From a virus, in the IMG/VR virus record IMGVR_UViG_3300037189_016115, positions 1 through 44,334 of that record: a stretch of DNA of 44,334 bases. One strand, written 5' to 3'. Below the pieces are notes generated by a model that saw nothing but the letters and a program-made list of their open reading frames with translations, did not search any database and was not told where the DNA came from. Shown here one piece after another: positions 25,269-32,952 of the stretch. The first letter of the stretch is position 1; each line of letters opens with the position of its first letter. A program made the translations under genes and the position numbers.

Positions 25269-26027
25269 ATGGATAAATACATTAAAAATATTATTGAGGA
25301 AACTTTTGCGTCCAAAAAACAACAAAGATTCTTTTATGCCAAGGCGAACGACAAATCAACATCAAAGAAAGAAAGAAACAAATGGTCCAAATGGGCTAAA
25401 GAATATTCTGACGATACCGACTTTGAAAAAATACCAGAAAAGGTTGAAACTGAGGTAGATGAAATAGTTGACGAAAAAGGTAATATCGCTAGAAGAAAAA
25501 CACCAAATACAAAATCAAGTAAAGGTGGTTCAAAATCAACGACTGACAAAGTGGTATACACTGGAGCTGGGTCAATGGGTATTCACGGTGTTCATGGTAC
25601 TCACACATCTTTAAGATATTGGGCGGAATCTGATTTAAGTAAAGCTTTAGGTTATAAAAATACTTTGGGTCAAGATGAGGACATTGAAGGTGCATATGAA
25701 TATTTTGAAGATGACCTTGGTATGGGTGATGATGAAAGTAAAGAAAGATTATCATCATATGGTTACGATGAAAATTTAAAAGGTGATAAAGTAAGATTAA
25801 TAGAAAACCCAAAAAAATTTGTAAAAGATTACGTTGAAAGTGTCATAAGAAAAAAATCATCCTCAGAGGATTTGGTTAAAAAAGACCAAACCGAAGACAT
25901 TAAGGGTGAATTAAATCCAATTATCAAAAGACAAATCACTTCTTTAAAAAATACTTTAGTTAAAAATAATTTGTCAGTTGAGGATGTAATTGACATTCTT
26001 AAATCAGAAGACGAAACCGATGAATAA
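25269..26027 (+). CDS. Conserved phage protein of unknown function (RFFYAKAND N-terminus)
   Basis: This 252-residue protein is hydrophilic and charged. The N-terminal segment FASKKQQRFFYAKANDKSTS with following KKERNKWSKWAKEYSDDTDF matches a short 'SKKQQRFFYAKA' module that I recall from several proteins of T4-like phages of uncharacterised role. A Gly-rich patch (GAGSMGIHGVHGTH) and an acidic C-terminal half follow, ending in two predicted helices. It opens a four-gene plus-strand cassette with a late motif upstream, so it is probably a virion or head-assembly protein. Its stop overlaps the next gene's ATG by 8 nt. No enzymatic motif is visible. Confidence 0.65.
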   Translation: MDKYIKNIIEETFASKKQQRFFYAKANDKSTSKKERNKWSKWAKEYSDDTDFEKIPEKVETEVDEIVDEKGNIARRKTPNTKSSKGGSKSTTDKVVYTGAGSMGIHGVHGTHTSLRYWAESDLSKALGYKNTLGQDEDIEGAYEYFEDDLGMGDDESKERLSSYGYDENLKGDKVRLIENPKKFVKDYVESVIRKKSSSEDLVKKDQTEDIKGELNPIIKRQITSLKNTLVKNNLSVEDVIDILKSEDETDE

Positions 26028-26517
26028 AGAATTAAAAGGAAGGATTTTTGATATTCCTCAGGACATTTTAGATAAGATAAACCATACAGTAGTTGGTTTA
26101 AATGGTGAAAATGTGCGTGGTATTCAAAGAGCTAAAAAACTTTTAATCGATAAAAAAGTAAAATACGGTCAACTCAAGAGGATAATTCATGATATTCAAA
26201 ACATGGATAAAATGAATGAAAAAGTTAAATATGACTTATGCGGTGGAGATTTGATGGAAAAATGGGCTAAACAATTTTTACAAGGAGAAAGAGATTTAAT
26301 AAGTAATAGGAAAGACTCCAAAAAAAGGGCGGATGATATAACATCAATGACTGGTGAGAGAAAAAACAGTCACTTGAAATCACACACAAAAAGATTTAGT
26401 TTCAAAGTCCCAATAAATTTGGTTAAAAGTAATTCCCACAAAACCAGTGTTTCACCTTTAACATCTATGAAACTATTCGAAGAGATTGATAAAATAAAAA
26501 AATTAATTAGTTATTAA
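26020..26517 (+). CDS. Conserved phage protein of unknown function (165 aa)
   Basis: The ATG at 26020 overlaps the preceding gene by 8 nt; a TTG at 25990 is possible but less likely. The protein is Lys-rich and mainly helical: MNKELKGRIFDIPQDILDKI, then RAKKLLIDKKVKYGQLKRII, HDIQNMD. The basic C-terminal half (HLKSHTKRFSFKVP) suggests nucleic-acid contact. The final MKLFEEIDKIKKLIS is like the C-terminal helices of neighbours that end FEEINKIKKLI. I do not recognise a named family. Its neighbours are the 25269 gene and the 47-residue-repeat gene, in one operon. Confidence 0.65.
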   Translation: MNKELKGRIFDIPQDILDKINHTVVGLNGENVRGIQRAKKLLIDKKVKYGQLKRIIHDIQNMDKMNEKVKYDLCGGDLMEKWAKQFLQGERDLISNRKDSKKRADDITSMTGERKNSHLKSHTKRFSFKVPINLVKSNSHKTSVSPLTSMKLFEEIDKIKKLISY

Positions 26518-26518
26518 T

Positions 26519-27184
26519 ATGCCAACACAATTAGAAATAATCGGAGACAGAGAAAGAAACCTTCTTGTATCAAGAAATGAATACAACTACGGGGATTTAT
26601 ATAGTTCAAGCAATACAGGTGCATTATCAGACGGTGACGAAAGAGGTAAGGGTGAATTAAGTGGTAGTATTGGTTCAAAAACCGATATCGGTGAAAGAAC
26701 CTCATTACAATCCAAAAACATTTATGGACCAACCAATCAGTACGGAAGTGGAAATGCTAACGCACTTTCGGATGGTGATGAAAAAGGTAAAGGAGAGTTA
26801 AGTGGTAATATAGGTTCTAAGACTGATATCACAGAAAGAAACACTCTTGTTGCCAAAAACGTCTACAATAATTCATTTCAATACTCATCAGGTAATCCTA
26901 ACGCATTATCAGATGGTGACGAAAGAGGAAGAGGTGAAAACAATTCAGGTGGTGTTGGTACCTTAACCGATATCAATGAAAGAACCACTCTTATTGCTAA
27001 AAATATTTATAACAACAATTTTGGTTACTCTTCTGGTAATCCCAATGCATTGTCAGATGGTGATGAAAAAGGACGAGGTGAAAACAATACAGGAGGTGTT
27101 GGTACCGTAACCGATATTAACGAAAGAACTGTTTTAAAAGCAAAAAATAAATACGGTAGCACAAAAACATATCCCGATTTTTAA
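26519..27184 (+). CDS. Protein built of exact 47-residue tandem repeats
   Basis: The 221-residue protein is almost wholly repeats. The core ALSDGDE begins at residues 35, 82, 129 and 176, a constant period of 47. Each unit reads roughly YxSGNxNALSDGDE[KR]G, then [KR]GE followed by about nine variable residues, then TDIxERxxLxAKNxY. The N-terminal 22 residues (GDRERNLLVSRNEY) are a half unit. Codons differ between units, so the repeats are old and kept by selection on protein rather than by recent duplication. No signal or membrane segment is visible. It lies in the late-promoter operon between two unknown genes and its stop TAATG overlaps the next start. The role is unknown; a repetitive virion or scaffold protein is the most likely idea. 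Confidence 0.8.
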   Translation: MPTQLEIIGDRERNLLVSRNEYNYGDLYSSSNTGALSDGDERGKGELSGSIGSKTDIGERTSLQSKNIYGPTNQYGSGNANALSDGDEKGKGELSGNIGSKTDITERNTLVAKNVYNNSFQYSSGNPNALSDGDERGRGENNSGGVGTLTDINERTTLIAKNIYNNNFGYSSGNPNALSDGDEKGRGENNTGGVGTVTDINERTVLKAKNKYGSTKTYPDF

Positions 27185-28035
27185 TGATAAATTTCGAGTC
27201 AATATTAACAAACATTTTATCTGAAGCACCTTCGAGAGGAACACAAAAAACTCTTGAATATGCTATTAAGAATAGAATGCCCGTTTCTTTTGACTATAGA
27301 GGTCCAAGAGGTGAAGTATTACCAGGAAGAAGAATTAAAACAGAATTAGTTGCGTCAGGACTAACAAAAAAAGGAAACTTATCATTTAGAGGATGGGTTC
27401 AACCACCGTCGGTATCTAAAAAAGGATTTACCGAACATGGATGGAGAACCTTTTTATTAGATAGAATATCCTCAGGTTCGATTCAGGTCTATGAGGATGA
27501 ACAATTTGATAATAAAAGACCGGGTTACAAAGAAGGTGATGATAGTAGTTTTTCGACTACATACGTAACAAGTAATTGGGGAACTACACCACCAGCACCG
27601 CAAGAGAGAAAACCAAGTAAAACACCCGTACCTAAACAAGAACCCGAAAAACAAAAATTACCCGAACCAAAACCAAAAGAAAAACCATCAGCGTCACCCA
27701 TTGAAGTACCAAAGAGAGAAATTGAAGTGTTTAACGATTTAAAAACCAAAATCAAAGTTGTTGACAATATTAAACAAATTAGTCCTGACGATTTTAAAAA
27801 TGCAATTGACGATTTGTACAAAAAGAAAATGGATGATTGGAAAAAATCACAAATCGATTTAGGTGGTAACACTAATGCCGGTGAGGGAACAAGAAGAAGA
27901 ATTGAAAAGGATTCTGAATCTGATTTGGACAGATTATTAAAACAAGATAATATCAAAATAGTCGAACCATCATCAGAAGAAACAGTGGAATTACAAGAAC
28001 AATTAAATAGAATCAAGACTTTAATTTTCTTTTAA
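27184..28035 (+). CDS. WYL-like domain protein with proline-rich linker
   Basis: Residues about 20-103 resemble a WYL domain: LEYAIKNRMPVSFDYRGPRG, GRRIKTELVASGLTKKGN, LSFRGWVQPPSV, and finally GWRTFLLDRISSGSIQVYE. The order of 'I-xxAI-x-x-x-x-V-x-F-x-Y-x-G', 'L-x-x-R-G' and 'R-x-F-x-L-D-R-I' is that of WYL domains, which sense nucleic-acid-like ligands in bacterial regulators. There is no N-terminal helix-turn-helix. A Pro/Lys-rich stretch (about 133-180, KPSKTPVPKQEPEKQKLPEP) links it to a charged helical tail. The ATG shares one base with the preceding stop (TAATG). As it sits in a late cassette, it may be a virion protein carrying a nucleic-acid-binding module rather than a classical regulator. 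Confidence 0.6.
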   Translation: MINFESILTNILSEAPSRGTQKTLEYAIKNRMPVSFDYRGPRGEVLPGRRIKTELVASGLTKKGNLSFRGWVQPPSVSKKGFTEHGWRTFLLDRISSGSIQVYEDEQFDNKRPGYKEGDDSSFSTTYVTSNWGTTPPAPQERKPSKTPVPKQEPEKQKLPEPKPKEKPSASPIEVPKREIEVFNDLKTKIKVVDNIKQISPDDFKNAIDDLYKKKMDDWKKSQIDLGGNTNAGEGTRRRIEKDSESDLDRLLKQDNIKIVEPSSEETVELQEQLNRIKTLIFF

Positions 28036-28062
28036 AAATACTTATTTTATAAAAAAATCAAT

Positions 28063-28641
28063 ATGGAAAAAACAGGAACAGGGGTACTATCACAAAACGA
28101 TTTGATGCAAAGATTAGTACAAGCGAAAAAAATTTTAAATAAAGTAGAAAATGGTGATTACGAAAGAGGTAATGTAAATGAAGATATATTAAGGACTAAC
28201 CCTGAAGACCTCATGTCGACCGAAAATTCCGCACCAATAAGACAACCACAACAACCCAATTTTCAAAAAATACAAGAGTCTAAATTACCCGAAGCAATTA
28301 AAAGAGCAATGATTGAAAATCCCATACCTCAAATTAGTTTATCGGATTCATTGGATTTAAATTTTGTTGAAAAAACAAAAAAATTAATGGAGAATGAAGG
28401 TGTGTCAACTAAAAAATCGTCACCACAAAAAGGTTCTTCAGTAGATAGTTCAGATTTAGTAAAACAATTAACCCCCATAATTGAAAACATTGTAAGAAAG
28501 ACTGTTGTTGAAATTTTGGACAACAAGTTAAATCAAATATTAACCGCACAACAAACCATGTCCATCAACGAGAACTTGGTTTTAAAAGTGGGTGACTCCG
28601 TTTTTAAAGGAAAAATTACGGGTGTAAATAAATCAAAGTAA
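28063..28641 (+). CDS. Hypothetical phage protein (192 aa)
   Basis: I do not recognise a characterised family. The N-terminal MEKTGTGVLSQNDLMQRLVQ and following KKILNKVENG are helical, and the middle is low-complexity and rich in Pro, Gln and Ser. The C-terminal region (VKQLTPIIENIVRKTVVEIL, NKLNQI) is helical, and then a short beta segment NENLVLKVGDSVFKGKITGV ends the protein. The closing 'LVLKVGDSVFKGKI' small strand pair looks like a beta-hairpin capping domain used in other late proteins of T4-like phages. It ends the cassette starting at 25269. Confidence 0.55.
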   Translation: MEKTGTGVLSQNDLMQRLVQAKKILNKVENGDYERGNVNEDILRTNPEDLMSTENSAPIRQPQQPNFQKIQESKLPEAIKRAMIENPIPQISLSDSLDLNFVEKTKKLMENEGVSTKKSSPQKGSSVDSSDLVKQLTPIIENIVRKTVVEILDNKLNQILTAQQTMSINENLVLKVGDSVFKGKITGVNKSK

Positions 28642-28643
28642 GT

Positions 28644-28671
28644 TTGACTTTTCGAATTTTTTTCTTATACT
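28644..28671 (+). promoter_or_regulatory. Candidate sigma70-like promoter of modification operon
   Basis: TTGACT (28644-28649) and TATACT (28666-28671) are separated by 16 nt, 23 nt before the ATG of the first glycosyltransferase gene. It is the only clear promoter-like pair before the early/middle operon 28695-35495. It fits the Bacteroidota form less well than the one at 17317-17347. Confidence 0.45.
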
Positions 28672-28694
28672 TTATAAAAAAGGAAAGAATTTGA

Positions 28695-29915
28695 ATGTCA
28701 AAGATTAGAATTTTAGCAATACCACCCGATACCCATGGTGTAGGTAAATATAGAATATTAGACCCATATAAATTTATTGGAGACCATTACTCAGATGAGT
28801 TCCATATTGATATCGCACTATCAGTTGAGAACAATGATAATTTCTTTAAGAACTATGACATCGTTGTTTTCCATAGTTTTATCCATCAAACAAGCCACGA
28901 AGAAAATATTTCAAGAATTAAATGGTTAAAATCCCAAGGGATTAAGACCGTTATGGATATTGATGACCATTGGTCTCCTGACCATAGACACCCAATGTAT
29001 TTTCATATCAAAGAAAATGAATTGCCAAAAAAGAAGGTGGACATGATGAAGGAATCAGACTATGTTACATGTACCACTGAACATTTTGCGAACGGACTTA
29101 GAAAAAAACTTAATTTAAAAAATGTTTTGGTATTTCCAAACGCAATTGACCCAAATGAAAGTCAATTCCAACCAAAACCAACACAATCTGATAGACTTAG
29201 ATTCGGATGGTTAGGTGGTTCAACACACTTACATGATTTAGAACAAATTAGAGGTGGTATCTCAATGATTGCAAATCAATATGATAACGTACAATTCGTT
29301 CTTTGTGGTTATGATTTAAGAGGTTCAATCACTGAAGTAAATCCACAAACCAACGAAAGAAAAACAAGACCAATCCAACCAATGGAAACGGTTTGGTACA
29401 AATACGAACAAATTTTCACTGATAACTATAAAACTGTTGATGGAGACTATAAATCATATTTAATGAATTTCTCACCAACACCTGAAATTGACGTTAGTGA
29501 TAAAAAATATAGAAGGGTATGGACTCAACCAATTGGTAGATATGGTGCAAATTATAATTTATTTGACGTATCTTTATCACCTGTGATACCTTCAGAATTC
29601 AATTCATATAAATCACAATTGAAAATAATTGAATCTGGTTTTCACAAAAAACCAATCATTGCTAGTGAAACGATGCCATACACCATTGATTTAAAAAACG
29701 CTTATAAAGAGGGTAAATTGTTGGATGATGGTAACGCGTTATTAGTACATGAAAATAAAAATCATAAACTTTGGTCGAAATACATGAAATTACTTATTGA
29801 AAACCCAAATATGGTTGAAGATTTAGGTAATAAACTCTATGAAACCGTAAAAGACAAATATTCTTTAGTTACGGTATCTAAAAACAGAACAGAATTTTTC
29901 AAATCAATAATTTAA
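28695..29915 (+). CDS. GT-B glycosyltransferase (GT4-like)
   Basis: This 406-residue protein has the layout of GT-B glycosyltransferases. The N-terminal Rossmann lobe opens MSKIRILAIPPDTHGVGKYR with a GVGKYR loop and continues KNYDIVVFHSF; the C-terminal lobe has LRFGWLGGSTHLHDLEQI, VQFVLCGYDLRG, and the sugar-nucleotide site LSPVIPSEFNSYKSQLKIIE, then SGFHKKPIIASE. The 'E-x-x-x-x-K-x-x-E' arrangement (here EFNSYKSQLKIIE) is typical of the GT4 donor site. There is no signal peptide, so it acts in the cytoplasm. It starts the operon that later has two more glycosyltransferases, suggesting modification of virion proteins, DNA or host surface. The enzyme class is firm; donor and acceptor are unknown. 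Confidence 0.8.
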   Translation: MSKIRILAIPPDTHGVGKYRILDPYKFIGDHYSDEFHIDIALSVENNDNFFKNYDIVVFHSFIHQTSHEENISRIKWLKSQGIKTVMDIDDHWSPDHRHPMYFHIKENELPKKKVDMMKESDYVTCTTEHFANGLRKKLNLKNVLVFPNAIDPNESQFQPKPTQSDRLRFGWLGGSTHLHDLEQIRGGISMIANQYDNVQFVLCGYDLRGSITEVNPQTNERKTRPIQPMETVWYKYEQIFTDNYKTVDGDYKSYLMNFSPTPEIDVSDKKYRRVWTQPIGRYGANYNLFDVSLSPVIPSEFNSYKSQLKIIESGFHKKPIIASETMPYTIDLKNAYKEGKLLDDGNALLVHENKNHKLWSKYMKLLIENPNMVEDLGNKLYETVKDKYSLVTVSKNRTEFFKSII

Positions 29916-29927
29916 AAACAAAAAAAC

Positions 29928-30164
29928 ATGCATTACTTAGTTACAGTAGGTTACGAAACCGAAAATTTAGACAGAAATGGTAATCCAAGATTACAAAAAG
30001 TTAAGTACATCGTAGAAGCCGAGTCAGTTGAAGAAGCGACATTAGTTGTTTCAAAATACAGAGCGGGTGACATGCGTTCATCAGAAAGTTTGGCCATTGT
30101 TAAAATGCCAATCGAATGTATTATTGACCCACAAAACACTCCTGAGTACTTTAAAAACAAATAA
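29928..30164 (+). CDS. Small conserved protein (DUF4494-like)
   Basis: This 78-residue protein starts MHYLVTVGYETENLDRNGNP and continues RLQKVKYIVEAESVEEATLV. The pattern of a strand, an 'xGxxxKxxYxVEAxSxxEA' turn and a helix is like DUF4494, a family found in Bacteroidota and their phages. Function is unknown. It sits 12 nt after the glycosyltransferase and 2 nt before the HD-like gene, so it is part of the same operon. Confidence 0.55.
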   Translation: MHYLVTVGYETENLDRNGNPRLQKVKYIVEAESVEEATLVVSKYRAGDMRSSESLAIVKMPIECIIDPQNTPEYFKNK

Positions 30165-30166
30165 TT

Positions 30167-30733
30167 ATGATAACCGCAGAACAAATAGAATCTAACAAAA
30201 AAAAGTTTCTTGAGACAAACTCAAAATACAAAATCTTTACAGATGAATTGTTAGATTTTTTAGGTGATGATTTCTTCATCGCACCTGCATCCACATCCTT
30301 AGACATGTACGGATGTTATCCCGGTGGATTACTTAGTCACTGTTTTAAGGCGGCCAAGTATTCTGTTAAAACAAATGAATTGTTACCCGAACCAATGAGA
30401 GTTCAGACATCATCAATTCTCAAATGTATCTTTCTTTCACAAATTGGTAAAACATTTATGTTTAAACCAAATCCAAGTGAATGGCACAGAAAAAATTTGG
30501 GTAAGTTGTACGAATTCACGGAACAAGAAGTTTCAATGAAAGCCGGTGAAAGAGCGGTCTACTACGCAACCACAAATGGTGTTAAACTTTCTGAAGATGA
30601 ATTCCAATCAATAATGAATTCAGATAAAGAATCGGATGACAAAATGGCTAAGTATCGTTCAGGAACATTGTCTAATGTAATAAGAGTCGGTTTTGAACTA
30701 TCAATATTAGAAGAAAAAAATGGACAAAAATGA
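30167..30733 (+). CDS. Degenerate HD-domain-like protein
   Basis: Residues 45-90 have the outline of an HD phosphohydrolase: YGCYPGGLLSHCFKAAKYSV carries the first His region (GGLLSHxxxA), and ILKCIFLSQIGKTFMF is where HD proteins usually have 'HDIGK'. Here the metal-binding His-Asp is replaced by Ser-Gln (LSQIGK), so the metal site is broken. The rest is helical, as in the family. The protein (188 residues) would therefore be inactive as a hydrolase and may be a binding or regulatory protein. It lies between the small conserved protein and dUTPase, overlapping dUTPase by 14 nt. The HD assignment is inferred from pattern. Confidence 0.55.
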   Translation: MITAEQIESNKKKFLETNSKYKIFTDELLDFLGDDFFIAPASTSLDMYGCYPGGLLSHCFKAAKYSVKTNELLPEPMRVQTSSILKCIFLSQIGKTFMFKPNPSEWHRKNLGKLYEFTEQEVSMKAGERAVYYATTNGVKLSEDEFQSIMNSDKESDDKMAKYRSGTLSNVIRVGFELSILEEKNGQK

Positions 30734-31316
30734 AATTGAGTCGTACATTAAACGACTTCAAGAATTAGAAAAAGAAATCCTAAATGAGGATTCTAACGAC
30801 GAATCAATCATGGGGGACTTAAATAAATTGTTATTTAGTCTCGGGGATGATATTAAAAATCAAGTCGAAGAGCAAGTTAATCGATTTGAGGTAAAAATAA
30901 AAAAATTAAACCCAAATGCGGTCATCCCCTCATATTCAAAAGAGGGTGATGCCGCCATGGATTTAACCGCGGTAGATGTTGAGTTTACCGACGATTATAT
31001 TTCATATAAGACAGGTATTGCAATTGAAATACCCAAAGGTTATGTTGGTTTAGTTTTCCCGAGAAGTAGTAATTCTAAAAAAGATTTACTATTAACAAAT
31101 AGCGTTGGGGTTATTGATAGTGGGTACAGGGGAGAAATTGAAATTAGATATAAAACAATTTTAAATAATAAAAGAGAAAATATTTCAATTTACAATACCT
31201 TAGACAGAGTGGGTCAGATTATGATTATCCCATACCCTTCAATTACATTCGTTGAAGTAGATGAGTTATCACAAACAGAAAGAGGTGATGGTGGATTTGG
31301 TTCTACCGGAAAATAA
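30720..31316 (+). CDS. dut: dUTPase (deoxyuridine 5'-triphosphate nucleotidohydrolase)
   Basis: This protein hydrolyses dUTP to dUMP and pyrophosphate, which keeps uracil out of phage DNA and feeds dTMP synthesis. All five motifs of the trimeric family are present: DAAMDL (77-82), PRSSNSKK (114-121), SVGVIDSGYRGEI with catalytic-loop Asp and Tyr (128-140), RVGQIMI (163-169) and the C-terminal P-loop-like RGDGGFGSTGK (188-198). Residues 1-58 are an extra acidic helical extension absent from typical dUTPases (about 150 residues). The gene overlaps its upstream neighbour by 14 nt and the PhoH gene by 56 nt. T4 uses a different, dCTPase/dUTPase enzyme (gp56), so this is a separate acquisition. 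It pairs with the dCMP deaminase at 42808. Confidence 0.95.
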   Translation: MDKNEIESYIKRLQELEKEILNEDSNDESIMGDLNKLLFSLGDDIKNQVEEQVNRFEVKIKKLNPNAVIPSYSKEGDAAMDLTAVDVEFTDDYISYKTGIAIEIPKGYVGLVFPRSSNSKKDLLLTNSVGVIDSGYRGEIEIRYKTILNNKRENISIYNTLDRVGQIMIIPYPSITFVEVDELSQTERGDGGFGSTGK

Positions 31317-32058
31317 TAATTATATTAATAAAAATACATACTTGAGAAAGTCAACAACAAAAACCGCCAATCTTATAGAAGATAAGAAAATCGCTAAAAA
31401 ACAAAGAATTAGAGAAATTATAAAACAACCAAAAGAAAAATTTCTCACCAAAAATCAAGAAGAGTATTGGAGAATATTGGGTGATAATGAAATAACACTT
31501 TGTTTTGGTCCAGCTGGTGTTGGTAAATCGTATATTGCAATGAAAAGGGCGGTTGATTTACTATGGGATGATAACAACAAATATGAAAAAATTATTATTG
31601 TTAGACCCGCGGTTGAAGCAGAAGAAAAGTTGGGTTCATTACCTGGCGGTTTGGAAGAAAAACTTGACCCATACATCTACCCATCGTATTATCTTTTAAA
31701 TAAGATAATTGGTAAAGATGCTAGAGAAAAATTAAAAGACGAAGGATTTATTGAAATCGCCGCATTAGCGTACATGAGAGGGTGGAATGTTGATAATACA
31801 ATATTGGTGTTTGAAGAAGCTCAGAATACAACACCGTCTCAAATGAAACTACTATTAACACGTATTGGATTCAATTCTAAATTCTTCATTTCAGGAGACT
31901 TAGAACAATCAGATAAATTCAAAGACAAAACGAAAACAGGTCTATATGATGCAAAAGTTAGACTTGGAGATTTAAAAAATGTTGGAGTTTTTGAATTTGG
32001 TAGTGAGGACATTGTAAGAAATCCTATAATCACTCAAATCTTAAAAAGATACGATTAA
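31261..32058 (+). CDS. phoH: PhoH-like P-loop ATPase
   Basis: This 265-residue protein has the PhoH core, common in marine and T4-like phages. The Walker A GPAGVGKS lies at residues 83-90, followed by IIVRPAVEAEEKLGSLPGGL, EEKLDPYIYPSYY, the Walker B-like TILVFEEAQNTTPSQMKLLL and a sensor region FISGDLEQSDKF. The family resembles a helicase-type NTPase and may act with RNases; its phage role is unclear. The N-terminus is short on good starts: the first in-frame ATG (31261) lies within the dUTPase gene and the next (31288) also overlaps it. I keep the first; the second is a close alternative. Confidence 0.9.
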   Translation: MSYHKQKEVMVDLVLPENNNYINKNTYLRKSTTKTANLIEDKKIAKKQRIREIIKQPKEKFLTKNQEEYWRILGDNEITLCFGPAGVGKSYIAMKRAVDLLWDDNNKYEKIIIVRPAVEAEEKLGSLPGGLEEKLDPYIYPSYYLLNKIIGKDAREKLKDEGFIEIAALAYMRGWNVDNTILVFEEAQNTTPSQMKLLLTRIGFNSKFFISGDLEQSDKFKDKTKTGLYDAKVRLGDLKNVGVFEFGSEDIVRNPIITQILKRYD

Positions 32059-32060
32059 AC

Positions 32061-32091
32061 TTTACTTATAAAGTATTATAAGTTATATTTC
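32061..32091 (+). promoter_or_regulatory. Weak Bacteroidota-type promoter candidate
   Basis: TTTA (32061-32064) and TATATTTC (32084-32091) lie 19 nt apart, each with one mismatch to TTTG and TAnnTTTG. The ATG of the HAD-like gene follows 4 nt later, at 32096. Confidence 0.3.
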
Positions 32092-32095
32092 CTTT

Positions 32096-32776
32096 ATGGA
32101 AATATTTGTAAGTATAGACGGTGTTTTAAGAAACACCATACAAAAATTTGATTATCATTATAAAGATTATTTCTTAAACACCGAATCAGACGAAGAGGAA
32201 AAATTCGAATATGGTGTTAATGGTACCCCTATATCTATTGAGAATTTATTAAGTACATATAAATTTCAATCAATCGACGAGTTTAACAAATTTTTATATT
32301 TTGATTTTCCAATCGAAATATATGGTCACGCGGGTTTAAGTTACAGTCACGCGGCAACCGAATTGAACAGTTTTATTTTTGAGAATAAGGATGTGAAAAT
32401 TACCTTGGTTGGTCTTAGTGAAAAAGGTAAAGCGAAACCCGCAACACTTTTCTTCTTATCAAAAAACGGTATTATGGCAGATAATCTAATTTTTTCATCA
32501 CCAGAAAAGATAAAAAAATTATGGAAAAAATGTGATGTGTGGATTACAGACGATATTAATGTTGTTTCTCAATGTCCCATCCACAAGAGGGTTATAAAAT
32601 TTAATACGTTTTACAATAATAACTTTACAAATAAACTACAAATAAATAAATTATCAGAAATAAATAAAACATGGTTGAAATTTTCGGTAAAAACTATTAT
32701 ATCGATGTTGATGGAATCAGTCAAAAATGTCAAACGGGTAATCAAATCCAAAACGAAGACGGAACCACAACGCTAG
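32096..32776 (+). CDS. HAD-like protein with altered catalytic motif
   Basis: The start MEIFVSIDGVLRNTIQKFDY matches the HAD motif I 'h-h-h-D-x-D-G-V-h-R', but the first Asp is a Ser (Ser6, then Asp8). In HAD phosphatases the first Asp is the nucleophile, so phosphatase activity is probably lost or changed. KITLVGLSEKGKAKPATLFF (about 121-140) has the position of the motif II-type Ser/Thr and motif III Lys, and VWITDDIN (about 168-175) that of motif IV acidic residues. The residues after about 190 are basic and helical (SVKNVKRVIKSKTKTEPQR). It resembles the HAD 5'-nucleotidase-like proteins of large phages. The last 106 nt overlap the next gene in another frame. Confidence 0.6.
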   Translation: MEIFVSIDGVLRNTIQKFDYHYKDYFLNTESDEEEKFEYGVNGTPISIENLLSTYKFQSIDEFNKFLYFDFPIEIYGHAGLSYSHAATELNSFIFENKDVKITLVGLSEKGKAKPATLFFLSKNGIMADNLIFSSPEKIKKLWKKCDVWITDDINVVSQCPIHKRVIKFNTFYNNNFTNKLQINKLSEINKTWLKFSVKTIISMLMESVKNVKRVIKSKTKTEPQR

Positions 32777-32952
32777 AGATAAACATATTCAAATATGAAA
32801 TAATAAAAACTTGCATTGAAAGAGTGTTAAATGAATTTGAAGAATCAGATGAAACGTTAGGTGAATTTGGTGAATCAAACTTATCAATATCATTTAAAAT
32901 TGCATATAACACATTAATAAAATACGAAATATTAATATCAGAAGATGAATAA
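32671..32952 (+). CDS. Small conserved phage protein (93 aa), heavily overlapping HAD gene
   Basis: The sequence MVEIFGKNYYIDVDGISQKC and later INIFKYEIIKTCIERVLNEF, then LSISFKIAYNTLIKYEILIS is well organised and acidic, so I take it as a real gene even though its first 106 nt overlap the HAD-like gene. I recall similar 'VFGKxYYIDVDxI' small proteins from T4-like phages; no function is known. Its stop overlaps the start of the next glycosyltransferase by 8 nt, so it fits the operon. The alternative is a later start, but no good ATG is present. Confidence 0.6.
   Translation: MVEIFGKNYYIDVDGISQKCQTGNQIQNEDGTTTLEINIFKYEIIKTCIERVLNEFEESDETLGEFGESNLSISFKIAYNTLIKYEILISEDE

Noticed and set aside
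25990-26019. TTG start adding ten residues to the 26020 gene
   Set aside because: The ATG at 26020 gives a typical short overlap of 8 nt with the gene before.
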